DNA of 64,000 nucleotides from Chryseobacterium oranimense (GTDB lineage Bacteria; Bacteroidota; Bacteroidia; Flavobacteriales; Weeksellaceae): NCBI RefSeq assembly GCF_025244725.1, contig NZ_CP104203.1, positions 3,286,001 to 3,350,000 of the forward strand, read 5' to 3'. Shown piece by piece: positions 25,856 to 35,495 of this stretch (position 1 is its first letter; each line of letters starts with the position of its first letter). The notes under the pieces were generated by a model. It saw only the letters and a program-made list of their open reading frames with translations, ran no database searches and was not told where the DNA came from. The position numbers and the translations under genes were made by a program.

Positions 25856-26536
25856 TTATAGAACCGTTCCATCTACTTTCCCATATTTCTTAGCATTCAA
25901 GAAATAATTTAAGCCATCCTCATAGATGATCTGCCCTAATGCTGCGTATTTGCCTGTAACTGCTTTTGGAATATTCAGATCTCCATACAATAAGTGTTCA
26001 CCTTCTTTTATTGGTAAACCCCTTAACCTATATTTATCATCCAAAAGTTTAATTGTACTTTTAATATCGATCTCTTTACCTCTAAATATTAACTTATAAT
26101 AAAGCTCATTTTTATTTGGTGATCTTATAAGTTGTCCTATATTATTTCCTAACTCATCAAACAAATTTAAAGACATTTTTACTCCTTTTTCTAGTGCTTT
26201 TCCTAAAAGTGAAGCATCTTCTACGGAAACAATTCTTCTTCTATTAATAATCGTTTCTAAATACTCTCCAACTTTCTTTGAGCTATAGCTCACTTTTCTA
26301 ATATCCTGCAACACTTTTTGGTAAGCTTTATCATAACGGCTTCCCTGTGCAATAATCTCACCTTTATATACCAAAGCAAATCTTCTGTTACTGCTTATTG
26401 AGCCTATGGCATTAGGATTAATGCCTCCTTTTCTTCCAATACTCTCCATAATGGCAGCAACATCCGGCTCCAATAAAAATACACCCTTCAGAATTAAAGT
26501 GTCACATTCCGAAGTTTTTAAAACAAAATACGGCAA
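25856..26536 (-). pseudogene. Orphan polymorphic-toxin C-terminal cassette
   Basis: An open frame of 226 codons without a normal start: its only upstream initiator is a TTG inside a terminator hairpin, and the first ATG is at codon 30 (26449). The segment RRFALVYKGEIIAQGSRYDKAY matches the linker KEFAFIYKNEVVLRGIATEKNY of the 844-residue toxin upstream, after which the two diverge. That is the usual layout of a displaced alternative toxin tip. The C-terminal domain (GQLIRSPNKNELYYKLIFRG ... YEDGLNYFLNAKKYGKVDG) is not recognised. It may serve as a reservoir for recombination into the full-length gene. Confidence 0.55.
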
Positions 26537-26550
26537 CTTTTGGTTGCCGT
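26521..26550 (-). terminator. Terminator after the immunity candidate
   Basis: Stem CGGCAAC (26531-26537) and GTTGCCG (26543-26549). On the minus strand it is followed by TATTTTGTTTT. It separates the immunity gene from the orphan cassette, so the cassette is probably not co-transcribed efficiently. Confidence 0.75.
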
Positions 26551-26558
26551 TACTTTAT

Positions 26559-27077
26559 TTACAAAGGTTTTGCACCTTCTGCTATTAACTTCATTTTTGC
26601 TTCTTTAAAATAGGAAGGATTACAAAATGTACCGTCTTCAAATTCTTCTGTTAGATCCCAATTCTTCCATGTATCACCAAAAAGATATTCTACGTTTTTA
26701 TCAAGGCTTTTCCTATTACTTTCACTTAAGTTAGAAATATTTTTGTACAATGAAATGCTATCTATTTCTAACCAATTATGCAAAAATTTAATATCTTCAA
26801 AATGTGCAGAAACCTCCATGAACGCTCGATAGGTTTTTGGTCTATCAATAGAAAGTATTATCTCTTTCCAATCATTTAAAGATAAATCTTTCCACAGTTC
26901 CGGGATTTTAAGAAAAATAGCTTCAGCGTTTCTATGAATAAAGATTTCAAAATTCAATAGATCAATAATGAATTGTTTATTGCCATAAGATAATATTTGA
27001 GTTTTAAAATCATCTATGCTATCTATATTGCCGCCTTCTCTTAATTCCCAATAAATTTTATTTATTAAATTACTCAT
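26559..27077 (-). CDS. Probable immunity protein for the adjacent toxin
   Basis: 172 residues, no signal peptide, mostly alpha-helical and acidic (NWLEIDSISLYKNISNLSESN, WDLTEEFEDGTFCN). No family recognised. It starts 4 bp after the stop of the 844-residue toxin-like gene and is followed by a terminator, the standard position for an immunity gene. A cytoplasmic location would fit a toxin acting inside the cell. Confidence 0.6.
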   Translation of the reverse strand: MSNLINKIYWELREGGNIDSIDDFKTQILSYGNKQFIIDLLNFEIFIHRNAEAIFLKIPELWKDLSLNDWKEIILSIDRPKTYRAFMEVSAHFEDIKFLHNWLEIDSISLYKNISNLSESNRKSLDKNVEYLFGDTWKNWDLTEEFEDGTFCNPSYFKEAKMKLIAEGAKPL

Positions 27078-27081
27078 ATTA

Positions 27082-29616
27082 TTATTTTTTTATTTCGATT
27101 GATTTTACTTTTATACGTTTTGTTACATATCCTGCTTCGTCATGTGTTATTTTAAAAACATCTAAGAAAGCTCTTTTTATAGGATGATTAAGGTTCATAA
27201 AAATTTCTTTATATCGCATTGCTTCTTCCACTGTTGGGCGATAATGTCCCGAAAGATTACTTATACCTACAATTTTCCCTTTATTAATACGTAAACTTCC
27301 TGCAGCTACCACATCTTGTGCATTGGCTAAAAAGTGATGCCTAAAACCAATTTTTAATTTTCCATCTGACGTTAAAACAAAATTTTCTTCTGTTTTTAGT
27401 AGCCCTTCATTTTTATAAACAAATAAGCCATCTCTATTTATTAAATACTCAATCTCATAACCATCTTTCGGCATTTTTTCAAGAGGAAATTTATTCGTAA
27501 TCTTTGGCATTCTTTTACAAAAGGCAGCTACCCGTAACTCCTCCAGCTTTTGTATCAGCTTAAACGGATGATACAAATCTCTGTAAAAACCATAAACGAT
27601 ATTTTTGTAGTTTTTTTCTGTAGCGATACCACGCAAAACAACCTCATTTTTGTAAATAAATGCAAATTCTTTCTTCCCGTTTTCAGCTACTTCTACTATT
27701 ACGACACCTTTGTCATACAACCGTATAAGATTGGTATTGTTAAAGTAAAATGCCGTAGCTTTTATTGCTTCTTCCGCATCCAGAACTCTTACCCACACTT
27801 TTCCCTCTTTCAGCGTATTACCAGTAAAAGTAATAATATTTTTCTCTAAAATAATCTTTACGAGGCAGGCTTTAATAAAGTTAATAGCCTTAGTCTTACC
27901 GGTAGTTCTTGCAAACTGTATCAATCTCATTCCATTGGCGAAAAGCTCAGGAAGTGCAACCACAGCAGAAGCAAGATTGGCAGAGTAATAGACAGCGTTC
28001 CATTCCTGGAGAAATTCTGCTCCTCCTTCCAACGCCATAATATCTTTATCAAAACCCTGTACTATGGCATCTGCAGTGTTTACCACAACATCTGAAACAG
28101 CAGCAGCTATAAGAATGGGGTTTCCGGAAGTAGCCAAAGCAATGGCACCTAATACAATTCCCAAAATATCGAAACCAATTCTTTTTATTTTTTCCCTTTC
28201 CTGTTCTTCATGGGCATCCGCAATTGCCTTTACCAGAATAGCCGCGGCAATGTCAGGATACTTTTCTTTAGAATCTGCATCAACCAATAGAACCATATCC
28301 ATAGGATGATAGTAGGTCCCACTATCGTCATCAGGAATAATTTCATTAAAAGATTCTATAGGAAGAAAATCAATTGTGGGAACTTCCTTTTCTTTTTGTA
28401 GAAAAAATTCATTTCCTTTTTCTTTTCTTGGGAGGCTATCATCAGAATTAACTCCGTTATACTTCCCGAAAGAAAACGCTTTATCTATTTTTCTCAGACC
28501 TTCCATTCCGTTGTGGAGGCACAGTGTAGAGATAAAACTTGCAAAGGCTATTTTGTTTGAGGATTTTTCTCCATTTATTATAGATTCTCCTTCTAAGTTT
28601 TCAAAGATTTTTTTTACAAATGTCTGGTTGCTTTTAAATTTTTCAAATAAAAACTTACTATTTCCAAAAACTTTCAGAATATTGAGCATAGCACCACTAA
28701 AGTCAAGATTCCAACTAAACAGATCCTGATTTTCCATACCTCCCGAAAGAATTTCCAGATGACTCCAAATAAGATCCTCATGTCCTTCCTTAGAGGTATC
28801 TTTATCATCTATTCCAAACATTTCCAGTAACTTTGCTGTTACAAAATCGGGCATATTTTCATAGAGAAACTTAACCTCTGCTTGACTGCTTGCTTTCAAA
28901 GCCTCCTGAGCAAACAACCGGATAATCTTTTCTTTGAGATAATCTTCATCATCAGGACTTGCAATCATTACAAAATCCAAGGCATTTTTAGCTATTACAA
29001 CAATAGCATTGTACTTATTGTCTAGTTCATAATCCTTATTATTCAATGTATTGTTATCAAAATTTCGAAGTTTTATGTAGTTGCTATAGACATATTCTAT
29101 TCTAAATTCAATAGTTTGCGAAACTACATCCAGATAAAAAAGATATCCAGGTTGCAGAATATCTACATGGCAAGCCATCATATTAAGATAGATATCTGCC
29201 TTTGCATCTCTGCGGTGCTGGTTTTGATAATATTGATAAGGCGTACTTCTAGAGATGTCATTATATGATGCTTCCATCATTTTTTTTATCATCGCGGGGT
29301 TTTCTTTATTCAAAGCAAAACCGTAGTTTACCGCATAATTCCCAAAATTGAAAAAAAACCTTTCATTATTACTATTCTTATGTACATCTGAAATAAGCTC
29401 ATCTATTCTCATTTGTCCATGATAAAACACTCCTAATTTCTCTTCATTACACTTATTTTCTATCCCAAATTTTTTCTCAAAAGATATTTCCTCAAAAGAC
29501 GTACTTTTTATTCCCTGCAACGGATTCTTCTTTCCTTCAAAGCCTTGATTTACTTCTTCAAAAGATAATATTTTGTATTGCGATAGATCTCCGAATTCGT
29601 CATCAAATGTTCCCAT
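27082..29616 (-). CDS. Probable polymorphic toxin, 844 residues
   Basis: Unrecognised N-terminal 450 residues of mixed helical sequence, followed near 460-540 by a segment with two hydrophobic helices (FDILGIVLGAIALATSGNPILIAAAVSDVVVNTA), a frequent pretoxin feature. A linker (EFAFIYKNEVV) comes next. The C-terminal 120 residues contain FRHHFLANAQDVVAAGSLRI and GKIVGISNLSGHYRPTVEEA; the AAGxLxxxxGxIxxISNxSGHYxP motif occurs at the C-termini of several toxin-type proteins, but I cannot name its activity. Followed after 4 bp by an immunity candidate and preceded by a 14-bp overlap with the nucleotidyltransferase gene. No signal peptide, so delivery needs a dedicated system. Confidence 0.6.
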   Translation of the reverse strand: MGTFDDEFGDLSQYKILSFEEVNQGFEGKKNPLQGIKSTSFEEISFEKKFGIENKCNEEKLGVFYHGQMRIDELISDVHKNSNNERFFFNFGNYAVNYGFALNKENPAMIKKMMEASYNDISRSTPYQYYQNQHRRDAKADIYLNMMACHVDILQPGYLFYLDVVSQTIEFRIEYVYSNYIKLRNFDNNTLNNKDYELDNKYNAIVVIAKNALDFVMIASPDDEDYLKEKIIRLFAQEALKASSQAEVKFLYENMPDFVTAKLLEMFGIDDKDTSKEGHEDLIWSHLEILSGGMENQDLFSWNLDFSGAMLNILKVFGNSKFLFEKFKSNQTFVKKIFENLEGESIINGEKSSNKIAFASFISTLCLHNGMEGLRKIDKAFSFGKYNGVNSDDSLPRKEKGNEFFLQKEKEVPTIDFLPIESFNEIIPDDDSGTYYHPMDMVLLVDADSKEKYPDIAAAILVKAIADAHEEQEREKIKRIGFDILGIVLGAIALATSGNPILIAAAVSDVVVNTADAIVQGFDKDIMALEGGAEFLQEWNAVYYSANLASAVVALPELFANGMRLIQFARTTGKTKAINFIKACLVKIILEKNIITFTGNTLKEGKVWVRVLDAEEAIKATAFYFNNTNLIRLYDKGVVIVEVAENGKKEFAFIYKNEVVLRGIATEKNYKNIVYGFYRDLYHPFKLIQKLEELRVAAFCKRMPKITNKFPLEKMPKDGYEIEYLINRDGLFVYKNEGLLKTEENFVLTSDGKLKIGFRHHFLANAQDVVAAGSLRINKGKIVGISNLSGHYRPTVEEAMRYKEIFMNLNHPIKRAFLDVFKITHDEAGYVTKRIKVKSIEIKK

Positions 29617-29971
29617 TTTCTTTGTTTTTGTTTATTAAACATTTCAGTTCATTCACAGGAAAAAGCTGTTTGATCATCATATTTTCTGTAAACTTCTGAA
29701 CCTGGTTTTCATCCAGCACCAAAAGGTCCAAATGATAAGCCTTATCTACCAGAATATGGGCATTTTTGAGTTTGCATTTTGTCTGCACTAAAATATCCCA
29801 GTCCTTTCCTTCTAATTCGTTCCAGCATTCCAAAGGAAGCCTTCCTCTGCTTCCGAAAAGCATAATCTTTTCTACAGCAGTAATCTCATTAATCTTTTCC
29901 TTTAAGGAGGTGAGAATATAAGGCAGCACTTTATCGTGCTGCCAAATAGACTCGGTTTTTATCCGACTCAT
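29603..29971 (-). CDS. Minimal nucleotidyltransferase-fold protein
   Basis: 122 residues with the NTase core: MLFGSRGRLPLECWNELEGKDWDILV gives GSRGR and the first DxD-like pair, and HLDLLVL supplies the third acidic residue. The family transfers nucleotides to proteins or small molecules (MNT, AMPylating antitoxins). It overlaps the toxin-like gene by 14 bp, so coupled translation is likely. It could modify or control the toxin or its partner; this is inference from position. Confidence 0.7.
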   Translation of the reverse strand: MSRIKTESIWQHDKVLPYILTSLKEKINEITAVEKIMLFGSRGRLPLECWNELEGKDWDILVQTKCKLKNAHILVDKAYHLDLLVLDENQVQKFTENMMIKQLFPVNELKCLINKNKENGNI

Positions 29972-30009
29972 GATGACTTCATTATAAATTAATAGTGACT
30001 CATCAAGAA

Positions 30010-33000
30010 CTATATCAGGAATTTGTTTAATGGAACCTTATCCAGATATTCCGTTTCAGGAATAACCTGTCCATTTTTATCCAAAATTCTCTCACGTCCA
30101 TATTTATTGTACTCAGGGGTAAATATTTTTAATGTTGAAGCATCCAGGTCGACTGAGAATCTAAGCATATCATGTCCATCATCTCCTCCCGGTTTTTTAA
30201 AGGTAAAAGTTGGGATCATACTGACATTGACTTTAAATGTAATGCCGTCATTTTCTAAAGTATAAGCTTCAACTCCTTCAATGGCAGAAATTTCATCAGC
30301 TAAAATTTTGTGAATTTTAACTACAGAATCACTGGACGACCATGATGCATCTCTGTCAATTGTAATTGTATTACCTAAGCATTCATAAACTCTCGGAAAG
30401 GCCGACATATTGTCAAGTACTCCAATAGTAGAAGAGCCGGCATCCAAACCATTAAAACTAATTTCAATCCATTTGTTACCCGGTTGTCCGACCTGATTTG
30501 TATTCAGTTCAAAGTTACTTTCGCACATTTCACCTAGATTATCATCAAATTTCACTCCCGGCTCACAGTTGCATGGTAATGCTTTTTCCACTTTTAAGCC
30601 GATAGAATCTGCCTGAAGAATAGTAAGCGAAGTAGGAATTTTCTCTCTCCATGGTTCTCCTTCTTTTGTGGCTTTTGGTGAACGCAGTTCGTCTACAATA
30701 GATAAGAATAACGGATCGTCAATTACCGGAACCTCTCCTCCGTTCCAGATCTGTCCTGTAGCTAAGAAATGTCTTACTGACTCTTCAAATCCCGGTCTTA
30801 CCGTAACGATAACTCTTGCCATCCCTGATTGCATAAAAGCTCTGAATACAGGATCATTATCATCAAACTGATAAAGATCGCCCCAATTAGCCCTGTTCCC
30901 CCAATAATAAGGGTATAGATAATAGCTCATGATCTCCCATTCAAAAGCCTGTTCCATAAATTTTACAAAGGCTGCATATTTGTCCAGAGTTCCATCTACT
31001 TTTATCTCGGTATTGGTAAAACTTTCCACAGAATTATCTGTCTGGTAATATTTATTTTTCCCGAATGTTAATTCTGCATTTGGATTTTGATCCAGCATAT
31101 AGGAAATACAGTTTCTTCTTAAAATGGTATTTTCTATTTTTCTGTAGAAACCTGGATTGGAACCTTTAATCTGTACCCCTAATGCTTTTGCATCTGCTAA
31201 AGCAGATTCATATTTGCTTAATTCTACTTCGTACGCTTCAATAATTTTATTAAAGGTCGTCTGAAGCCATTCATTTTTAGCTTCTGTAGTCAGTTTACAT
31301 TTTACGCTTGCATTAACATCAACAGCATGAGATCCAATCAATGAGAAGGAAACAGGAACTACCTGATAAAAATTATTAATTGGAAGTTCAGCACCAGTCA
31401 TATAGGCTCCGCCGATTCTTAAGCCAGGGCTTAATACTCCTTCTCCTCCTGTCTGTATTACTCCTATGGCTGCAACGGTTACATAGTTTTCAGGGATCTG
31501 GATTTCTGCACCTCCGGCGATAGCTTCATCATATTCTGAGCTTCCATTTGAATCCGCAGCTGTATTGGAAAAGGCTTTACCAACATAAATGATTTCTTCT
31601 GGCTTTTTATCAATATCTACCTTGTATTTGCTTAACCAGTATTTTAAAACCAGATCTCCTGAAGCCCCATCCAATGATGCAAAATTCTCCATCTTATTAA
31701 CTGTGGATGTTCTGGGGTCTATAGGTTTTATTAATAGGTTCTCGGCAATTTTACTAGCTTTCATTCCTAAATTATGAAGTTTTGCCGGTTCGGGAATCAT
31801 AAATTCAAACATCATACGTTTGCCATAGTTATAGATCTGGTTCTTTACCACTTTATCTACCCATCGGTAAACGCCTACTACATGGTTGCTTCCTTTGGTA
31901 TTGTCAAATCCATGTTTGTTGTTTTCTTCATATTCTTCCAGGATTTTATCAATACGCTCTTCTTTCACCTTGGTAACAATTCTGTCCAGCGCCCTTGCAG
32001 TTACATCTTTGGCATCAGTGACCGCTTGGCGGTTACTTTCTTCCTTGGAATTGTGGGTAGCATAGTTAGCTGCAGTATTTAGCATATATTTTGTTGAACC
32101 GGCTCCCCATGAAGCATTAAAGCCTGCCTGCATTGCAAAATCTTTAGATTCCTGAAGTATTTTTGAAACCTCATTTTGCATTTCATGCCTTTCAGTAGAG
32201 GTTGTATCTGTCAGTTTTTCTTTTTCAGATTCTGATGACCTGGTGGTTTGGGATTCGCTGCGCTTAAGTCTTCGTGTTGCTTTTTCTTTATACTCCCTTG
32301 CCATAATGTTTTCGATATGTGCAACTTCTCCTTCTACATAACAGTAAGTACTTTGTTCTACTTTTCGATAATCGGCAATACCGATATTTTTCATCCCAAA
32401 GCCCGAGGGAATGAATGAACCTTCAGGAGTATTGGGATTGGAAGGAGTTTCAGGGTCTGTAGGATCTGTTGTTCTATCTTTAGGCGTAAATATTCCACGT
32501 CCCTGAAACAAATAGGAATTATTGCTTGTCCTGTTTAATGTCGCCTGCATCGTATAGGAAAGCCCGTCATTTAAGACAACATCTCCTTCCAGTTCTATAA
32601 CCTCTAACTTCTCAATATCCACATGAGGAATCTTATTATTCTGAAAAAGGGAAGTTACGTTAGCAGCACCACTCCAAGGGTCAGTACCGGAACCTGATGC
32701 AATAATCTGCCCGCCTATTTTAACCTGGTAATTTCCGCTAATAATTTGTTTAGGCTGGTTTATATCCGTAGTAACGGTTACTGAATGCCCAACCCCTGCC
32801 AAAGGCGGAATCCTGCTAGTCATTGTAGTAAAAGGGATAATTCCGTTATTATTCAATGAATTGGTAACAGGAACTAAAATGCCCCCAATATTGGTAAATG
32901 TAGGCTGGTTAAGCACTGTATTGTTTAGGATTTGCTGCTGCTGTAATTGACTGTCCTGTAAAACAGCTCCCGAAACTTCTGCGAAAGTAGAAACACCTTC

Positions 33001-34173
33001 CAAAGCCTGAGTGAAAGATTCAGCCCCGAAAATTTTGCTTAATGCATACTTATTTTCATCGGTTAAAGCACGTTCCAGTTCTTCAGGATTAATTTCTGGT
33101 CTGAATTCAAAACTAAACTCCGGTAAGTCAAGTGGGGATACATGAAGGCTTAAAAGTTCATCATTTAACCTGGATAACTCTTCTTTTAAGTCAGGGTTTC
33201 TATCGAACACATCAGGATTGGCAATGCTCAGGTCGGTAAGATATTTAACCCGGTTTTCAATAACCTTTTTCCTGTTCTCTGTTTCTGATAACTGTTTCTG
33301 ATAATCGGCCTGGATGGGTTTTACTTCTCTCAGATAACTTTCATAGGCTATTTTATAGGCTTCCTGGTATTCTTTCTGATAAACTTTTTCCAGTCTATTC
33401 AGTGATGCTGATAAATCCTGGTTCATATTCAGATTAGCTACTGCTTCTGTATATTTCTGGTCTTTTTCGTTGTAGAAAGGTTCACCCAGCTCTTTTTCTG
33501 CCGCTACAGCCATTCTGGAGAAACCTACAGTCTGGGAGGTGCTTCCGACCTTAAAAAGTTCTTTGGGAAGCACTACTTTAGCTTTTATGACATATTCATA
33601 TCTTGATTGGGTAAAACCGTCATAGTATCTTAAGATATGATCCAGATGTAAAAGGTGCATTAATGTTTCCTTAGCATAAAAATCTTTTTGTGTGACTACC
33701 TGATAAACAAGGTTATCCCAGATTCTGGAATCGATAGCAATAACCTGCTGACGGTATTCTCTATATTGACTGATTTTAAGATCAAATTCTTCTTTAGTAG
33801 CTTTGGCTTTATTTCTTGCCACCCAAACAGCAAGTTCATAAAATCCTACATCCTGTGCTTTTAAAGATTCCTCAGTTTCTATTGTTAAGCCTGTAATTTC
33901 TTCACATACTTTCCGTAAAGATTCGCCTGCTTCTACTCTTGGGTCAATGACTCCTCTTTGAGTGGCATAATCTCTGAAAATAAATCTTCTTTCTTTGTTC
34001 TCATGATCAGACAGCTCTGCATTACGCATGGTCGCGAACCTGAAGAGCGTCTGTGTTGATGTGTTATCTGTATTCATATCATTTGTGGGTTTATAATTAA
34101 TAATACCTTCACCTATGAAGGATTTGCCGACAGTAAATGCCGAAGCTGGGGTTGGTGCGTTATTGGTTGACAT
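30010..34173 (-). CDS. Very large protein of unknown function (1387 residues)
   Basis: No signal peptide. The N-terminal 230 residues are helical. A long coiled-coil-prone region lies at about 240-345 (QKEYQEAYKIAYESYLREVKPIQADYQKQL). Beta-rich segments follow near 430-600. A Ser/Glu-rich helical stretch is at about 650-760. Beyond that are the motifs YNYGKRMMFEFMIPEPA and RVIVTVRPGFEESVRHFLATGQIW and the closing segment YNKYGRERILDKNGQVIPETEYLD. I do not recognise the family. The operon context (fibre-like LRR protein before it, nucleotidyltransferase and toxin after it) suggests a carrier, scaffold or delivery component. It could also be a toxin-complex-like protein. Confidence 0.6.
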   Translation of the reverse strand: MSTNNAPTPASAFTVGKSFIGEGIINYKPTNDMNTDNTSTQTLFRFATMRNAELSDHENKERRFIFRDYATQRGVIDPRVEAGESLRKVCEEITGLTIETEESLKAQDVGFYELAVWVARNKAKATKEEFDLKISQYREYRQQVIAIDSRIWDNLVYQVVTQKDFYAKETLMHLLHLDHILRYYDGFTQSRYEYVIKAKVVLPKELFKVGSTSQTVGFSRMAVAAEKELGEPFYNEKDQKYTEAVANLNMNQDLSASLNRLEKVYQKEYQEAYKIAYESYLREVKPIQADYQKQLSETENRKKVIENRVKYLTDLSIANPDVFDRNPDLKEELSRLNDELLSLHVSPLDLPEFSFEFRPEINPEELERALTDENKYALSKIFGAESFTQALEGVSTFAEVSGAVLQDSQLQQQQILNNTVLNQPTFTNIGGILVPVTNSLNNNGIIPFTTMTSRIPPLAGVGHSVTVTTDINQPKQIISGNYQVKIGGQIIASGSGTDPWSGAANVTSLFQNNKIPHVDIEKLEVIELEGDVVLNDGLSYTMQATLNRTSNNSYLFQGRGIFTPKDRTTDPTDPETPSNPNTPEGSFIPSGFGMKNIGIADYRKVEQSTYCYVEGEVAHIENIMAREYKEKATRRLKRSESQTTRSSESEKEKLTDTTSTERHEMQNEVSKILQESKDFAMQAGFNASWGAGSTKYMLNTAANYATHNSKEESNRQAVTDAKDVTARALDRIVTKVKEERIDKILEEYEENNKHGFDNTKGSNHVVGVYRWVDKVVKNQIYNYGKRMMFEFMIPEPAKLHNLGMKASKIAENLLIKPIDPRTSTVNKMENFASLDGASGDLVLKYWLSKYKVDIDKKPEEIIYVGKAFSNTAADSNGSSEYDEAIAGGAEIQIPENYVTVAAIGVIQTGGEGVLSPGLRIGGAYMTGAELPINNFYQVVPVSFSLIGSHAVDVNASVKCKLTTEAKNEWLQTTFNKIIEAYEVELSKYESALADAKALGVQIKGSNPGFYRKIENTILRRNCISYMLDQNPNAELTFGKNKYYQTDNSVESFTNTEIKVDGTLDKYAAFVKFMEQAFEWEIMSYYLYPYYWGNRANWGDLYQFDDNDPVFRAFMQSGMARVIVTVRPGFEESVRHFLATGQIWNGGEVPVIDDPLFLSIVDELRSPKATKEGEPWREKIPTSLTILQADSIGLKVEKALPCNCEPGVKFDDNLGEMCESNFELNTNQVGQPGNKWIEISFNGLDAGSSTIGVLDNMSAFPRVYECLGNTITIDRDASWSSSDSVVKIHKILADEISAIEGVEAYTLENDGITFKVNVSMIPTFTFKKPGGDDGHDMLRFSVDLDASTLKIFTPEYNKYGRERILDKNGQVIPETEYLDKVPLNKFLI

Positions 34174-34202
34174 TATTTTGTATTTTTAAATTTAATATTC
34201 TG

Positions 34203-35495
34203 TTATCCTACCATTTCTCCACCGATTACCTCTACATTATTATCAAATGCAGAATAAAAGTACTTTGTATTTTCTCCTAAAACTACTTGGGTCAGCTTAT
34301 TATTCAAAAAAGCATACTCCTTGATTAGCGTAACGCTTTTTGGGATTGTGACACTAGTCAGTTCGTTTTCTCTAAAAGCCATTTCTCCTATGACAAGGGG
34401 TACATCCGGCAGTTTTAAATTAACCAGTTTGTTATTTCCAAATGCAAGTTCTCCGATACTCGTAACGCTATCGGGAATAATAATTTCTGATAATTGGTTG
34501 TTATAAAATGCATTCTTCTCAATTTCTAAAACTCCCTCAGGGATAACAACTTTTGATAATTGACTGTTTGGACAAAAGTCTGCTACAATCCTGGTTAATC
34601 CGGTGGACAATATTAACTCCGTTATTGGATTATTTCGGAACACATTTTGGCCCATCTCGGTAATGGTATTTGGAAGGGAAACTGTTGAAAGTTGATTCTC
34701 CGTAAATGCATAATCTCCGATTTTTGTTAGCCCAGAAGATAATACCAGTTCTTCTATGGAATTATTTGTGAATGCAGATGATTCAATCTCAGTAACAGTA
34801 TCTGGAACAGTAACTTTTGAAAGCTTATTATAAGCAAATGCATAACTTCCAATTTTGGTCAGATTTTCAGGTAAAGAAATTTCAGTTAATTGATTCCCGG
34901 AAAATGCATAGCTTTCAATATGAGTAATACCATTTGGGAGCTCTACAGATATCAGTTGGTTATTGGAAAAAACACTTCCCTCAATACTTTTAATATTGTA
35001 AGGGATCTTTACCAAGTTAAGTAAATTAGATGCAAATGAAGAGGCTCCCAGATAGGTAACACTGTCCGGGATGTCAACTGAGGTTAATTTATTACTATAA
35101 AACGCCCCTTCTCCGATAGAAGTGATATTCTCAGATAATTTAATATTTTCCAACAGATTATTATTAAAAGAATTAATTCCGATAGAGGTAACAGAGTCGG
35201 GGATTTCTACATCTGTTAATTTCATATCGGACGCAAAATTATTGGGGATCTCCACTGTTCCATTTTCAACAAATAGTTTCTTTGTCAAATATGATTTTAA
35301 AGAGGCTTTTCCGTCTTCATCCTTTTCTGCATAGATGTTGTTCGGATTTGGCAGTCCATTTTCTAAGCCTGCAATTTTTGTCATGGCAATTTTTTCATCT
35401 TTGTGCCAGTAAGAATTCAGCCATTCCTGGAAGTCTTCCTGTACCGGCCTATCTCCATTTTCAAATAGTTTACTTAGTTCTTCTTTTGATTTCAT
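34203..35495 (-). CDS. BspA-like leucine-rich repeat protein with tail-fibre-like N-terminus
   Basis: 430 residues. Residues 1-40 (LSKLFENGDRPVQEDFQEWLNSYWHKDEKI) match a segment common at the start of flavobacterial phage-tail or fibre-type proteins (FxxGxxPxQxDFxxxxDSYWHKDE). From about residue 80 there are roughly fifteen 23-residue LRR_5 repeats (SVTSIGxxAFxxNxLxxVxIPD). No signal peptide or sorting domain, unlike surface BspA. I infer a binding fibre or adaptor displayed by a delivery particle rather than a cell-surface adhesin. First gene of the operon that continues to 26559; 29 bp before the 1387-residue gene. Confidence 0.8.
   Translation of the reverse strand: MKSKEELSKLFENGDRPVQEDFQEWLNSYWHKDEKIAMTKIAGLENGLPNPNNIYAEKDEDGKASLKSYLTKKLFVENGTVEIPNNFASDMKLTDVEIPDSVTSIGINSFNNNLLENIKLSENITSIGEGAFYSNKLTSVDIPDSVTYLGASSFASNLLNLVKIPYNIKSIEGSVFSNNQLISVELPNGITHIESYAFSGNQLTEISLPENLTKIGSYAFAYNKLSKVTVPDTVTEIESSAFTNNSIEELVLSSGLTKIGDYAFTENQLSTVSLPNTITEMGQNVFRNNPITELILSTGLTRIVADFCPNSQLSKVVIPEGVLEIEKNAFYNNQLSEIIIPDSVTSIGELAFGNNKLVNLKLPDVPLVIGEMAFRENELTSVTIPKSVTLIKEYAFLNNKLTQVVLGENTKYFYSAFDNNVEVIGGEMVG

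Noticed and set aside
27550..28729. Plus-strand open frames within the toxin gene (27550, 28064, 28376)
   Set aside because: They lie wholly antisense to a well-supported gene and show no domain, promoter or start signal.
30010..35495. Extracellular contractile injection system
   Set aside because: The fibre-like LRR and giant protein suggested it, but no sheath, tube, baseplate or AAA+ loader gene is nearby.
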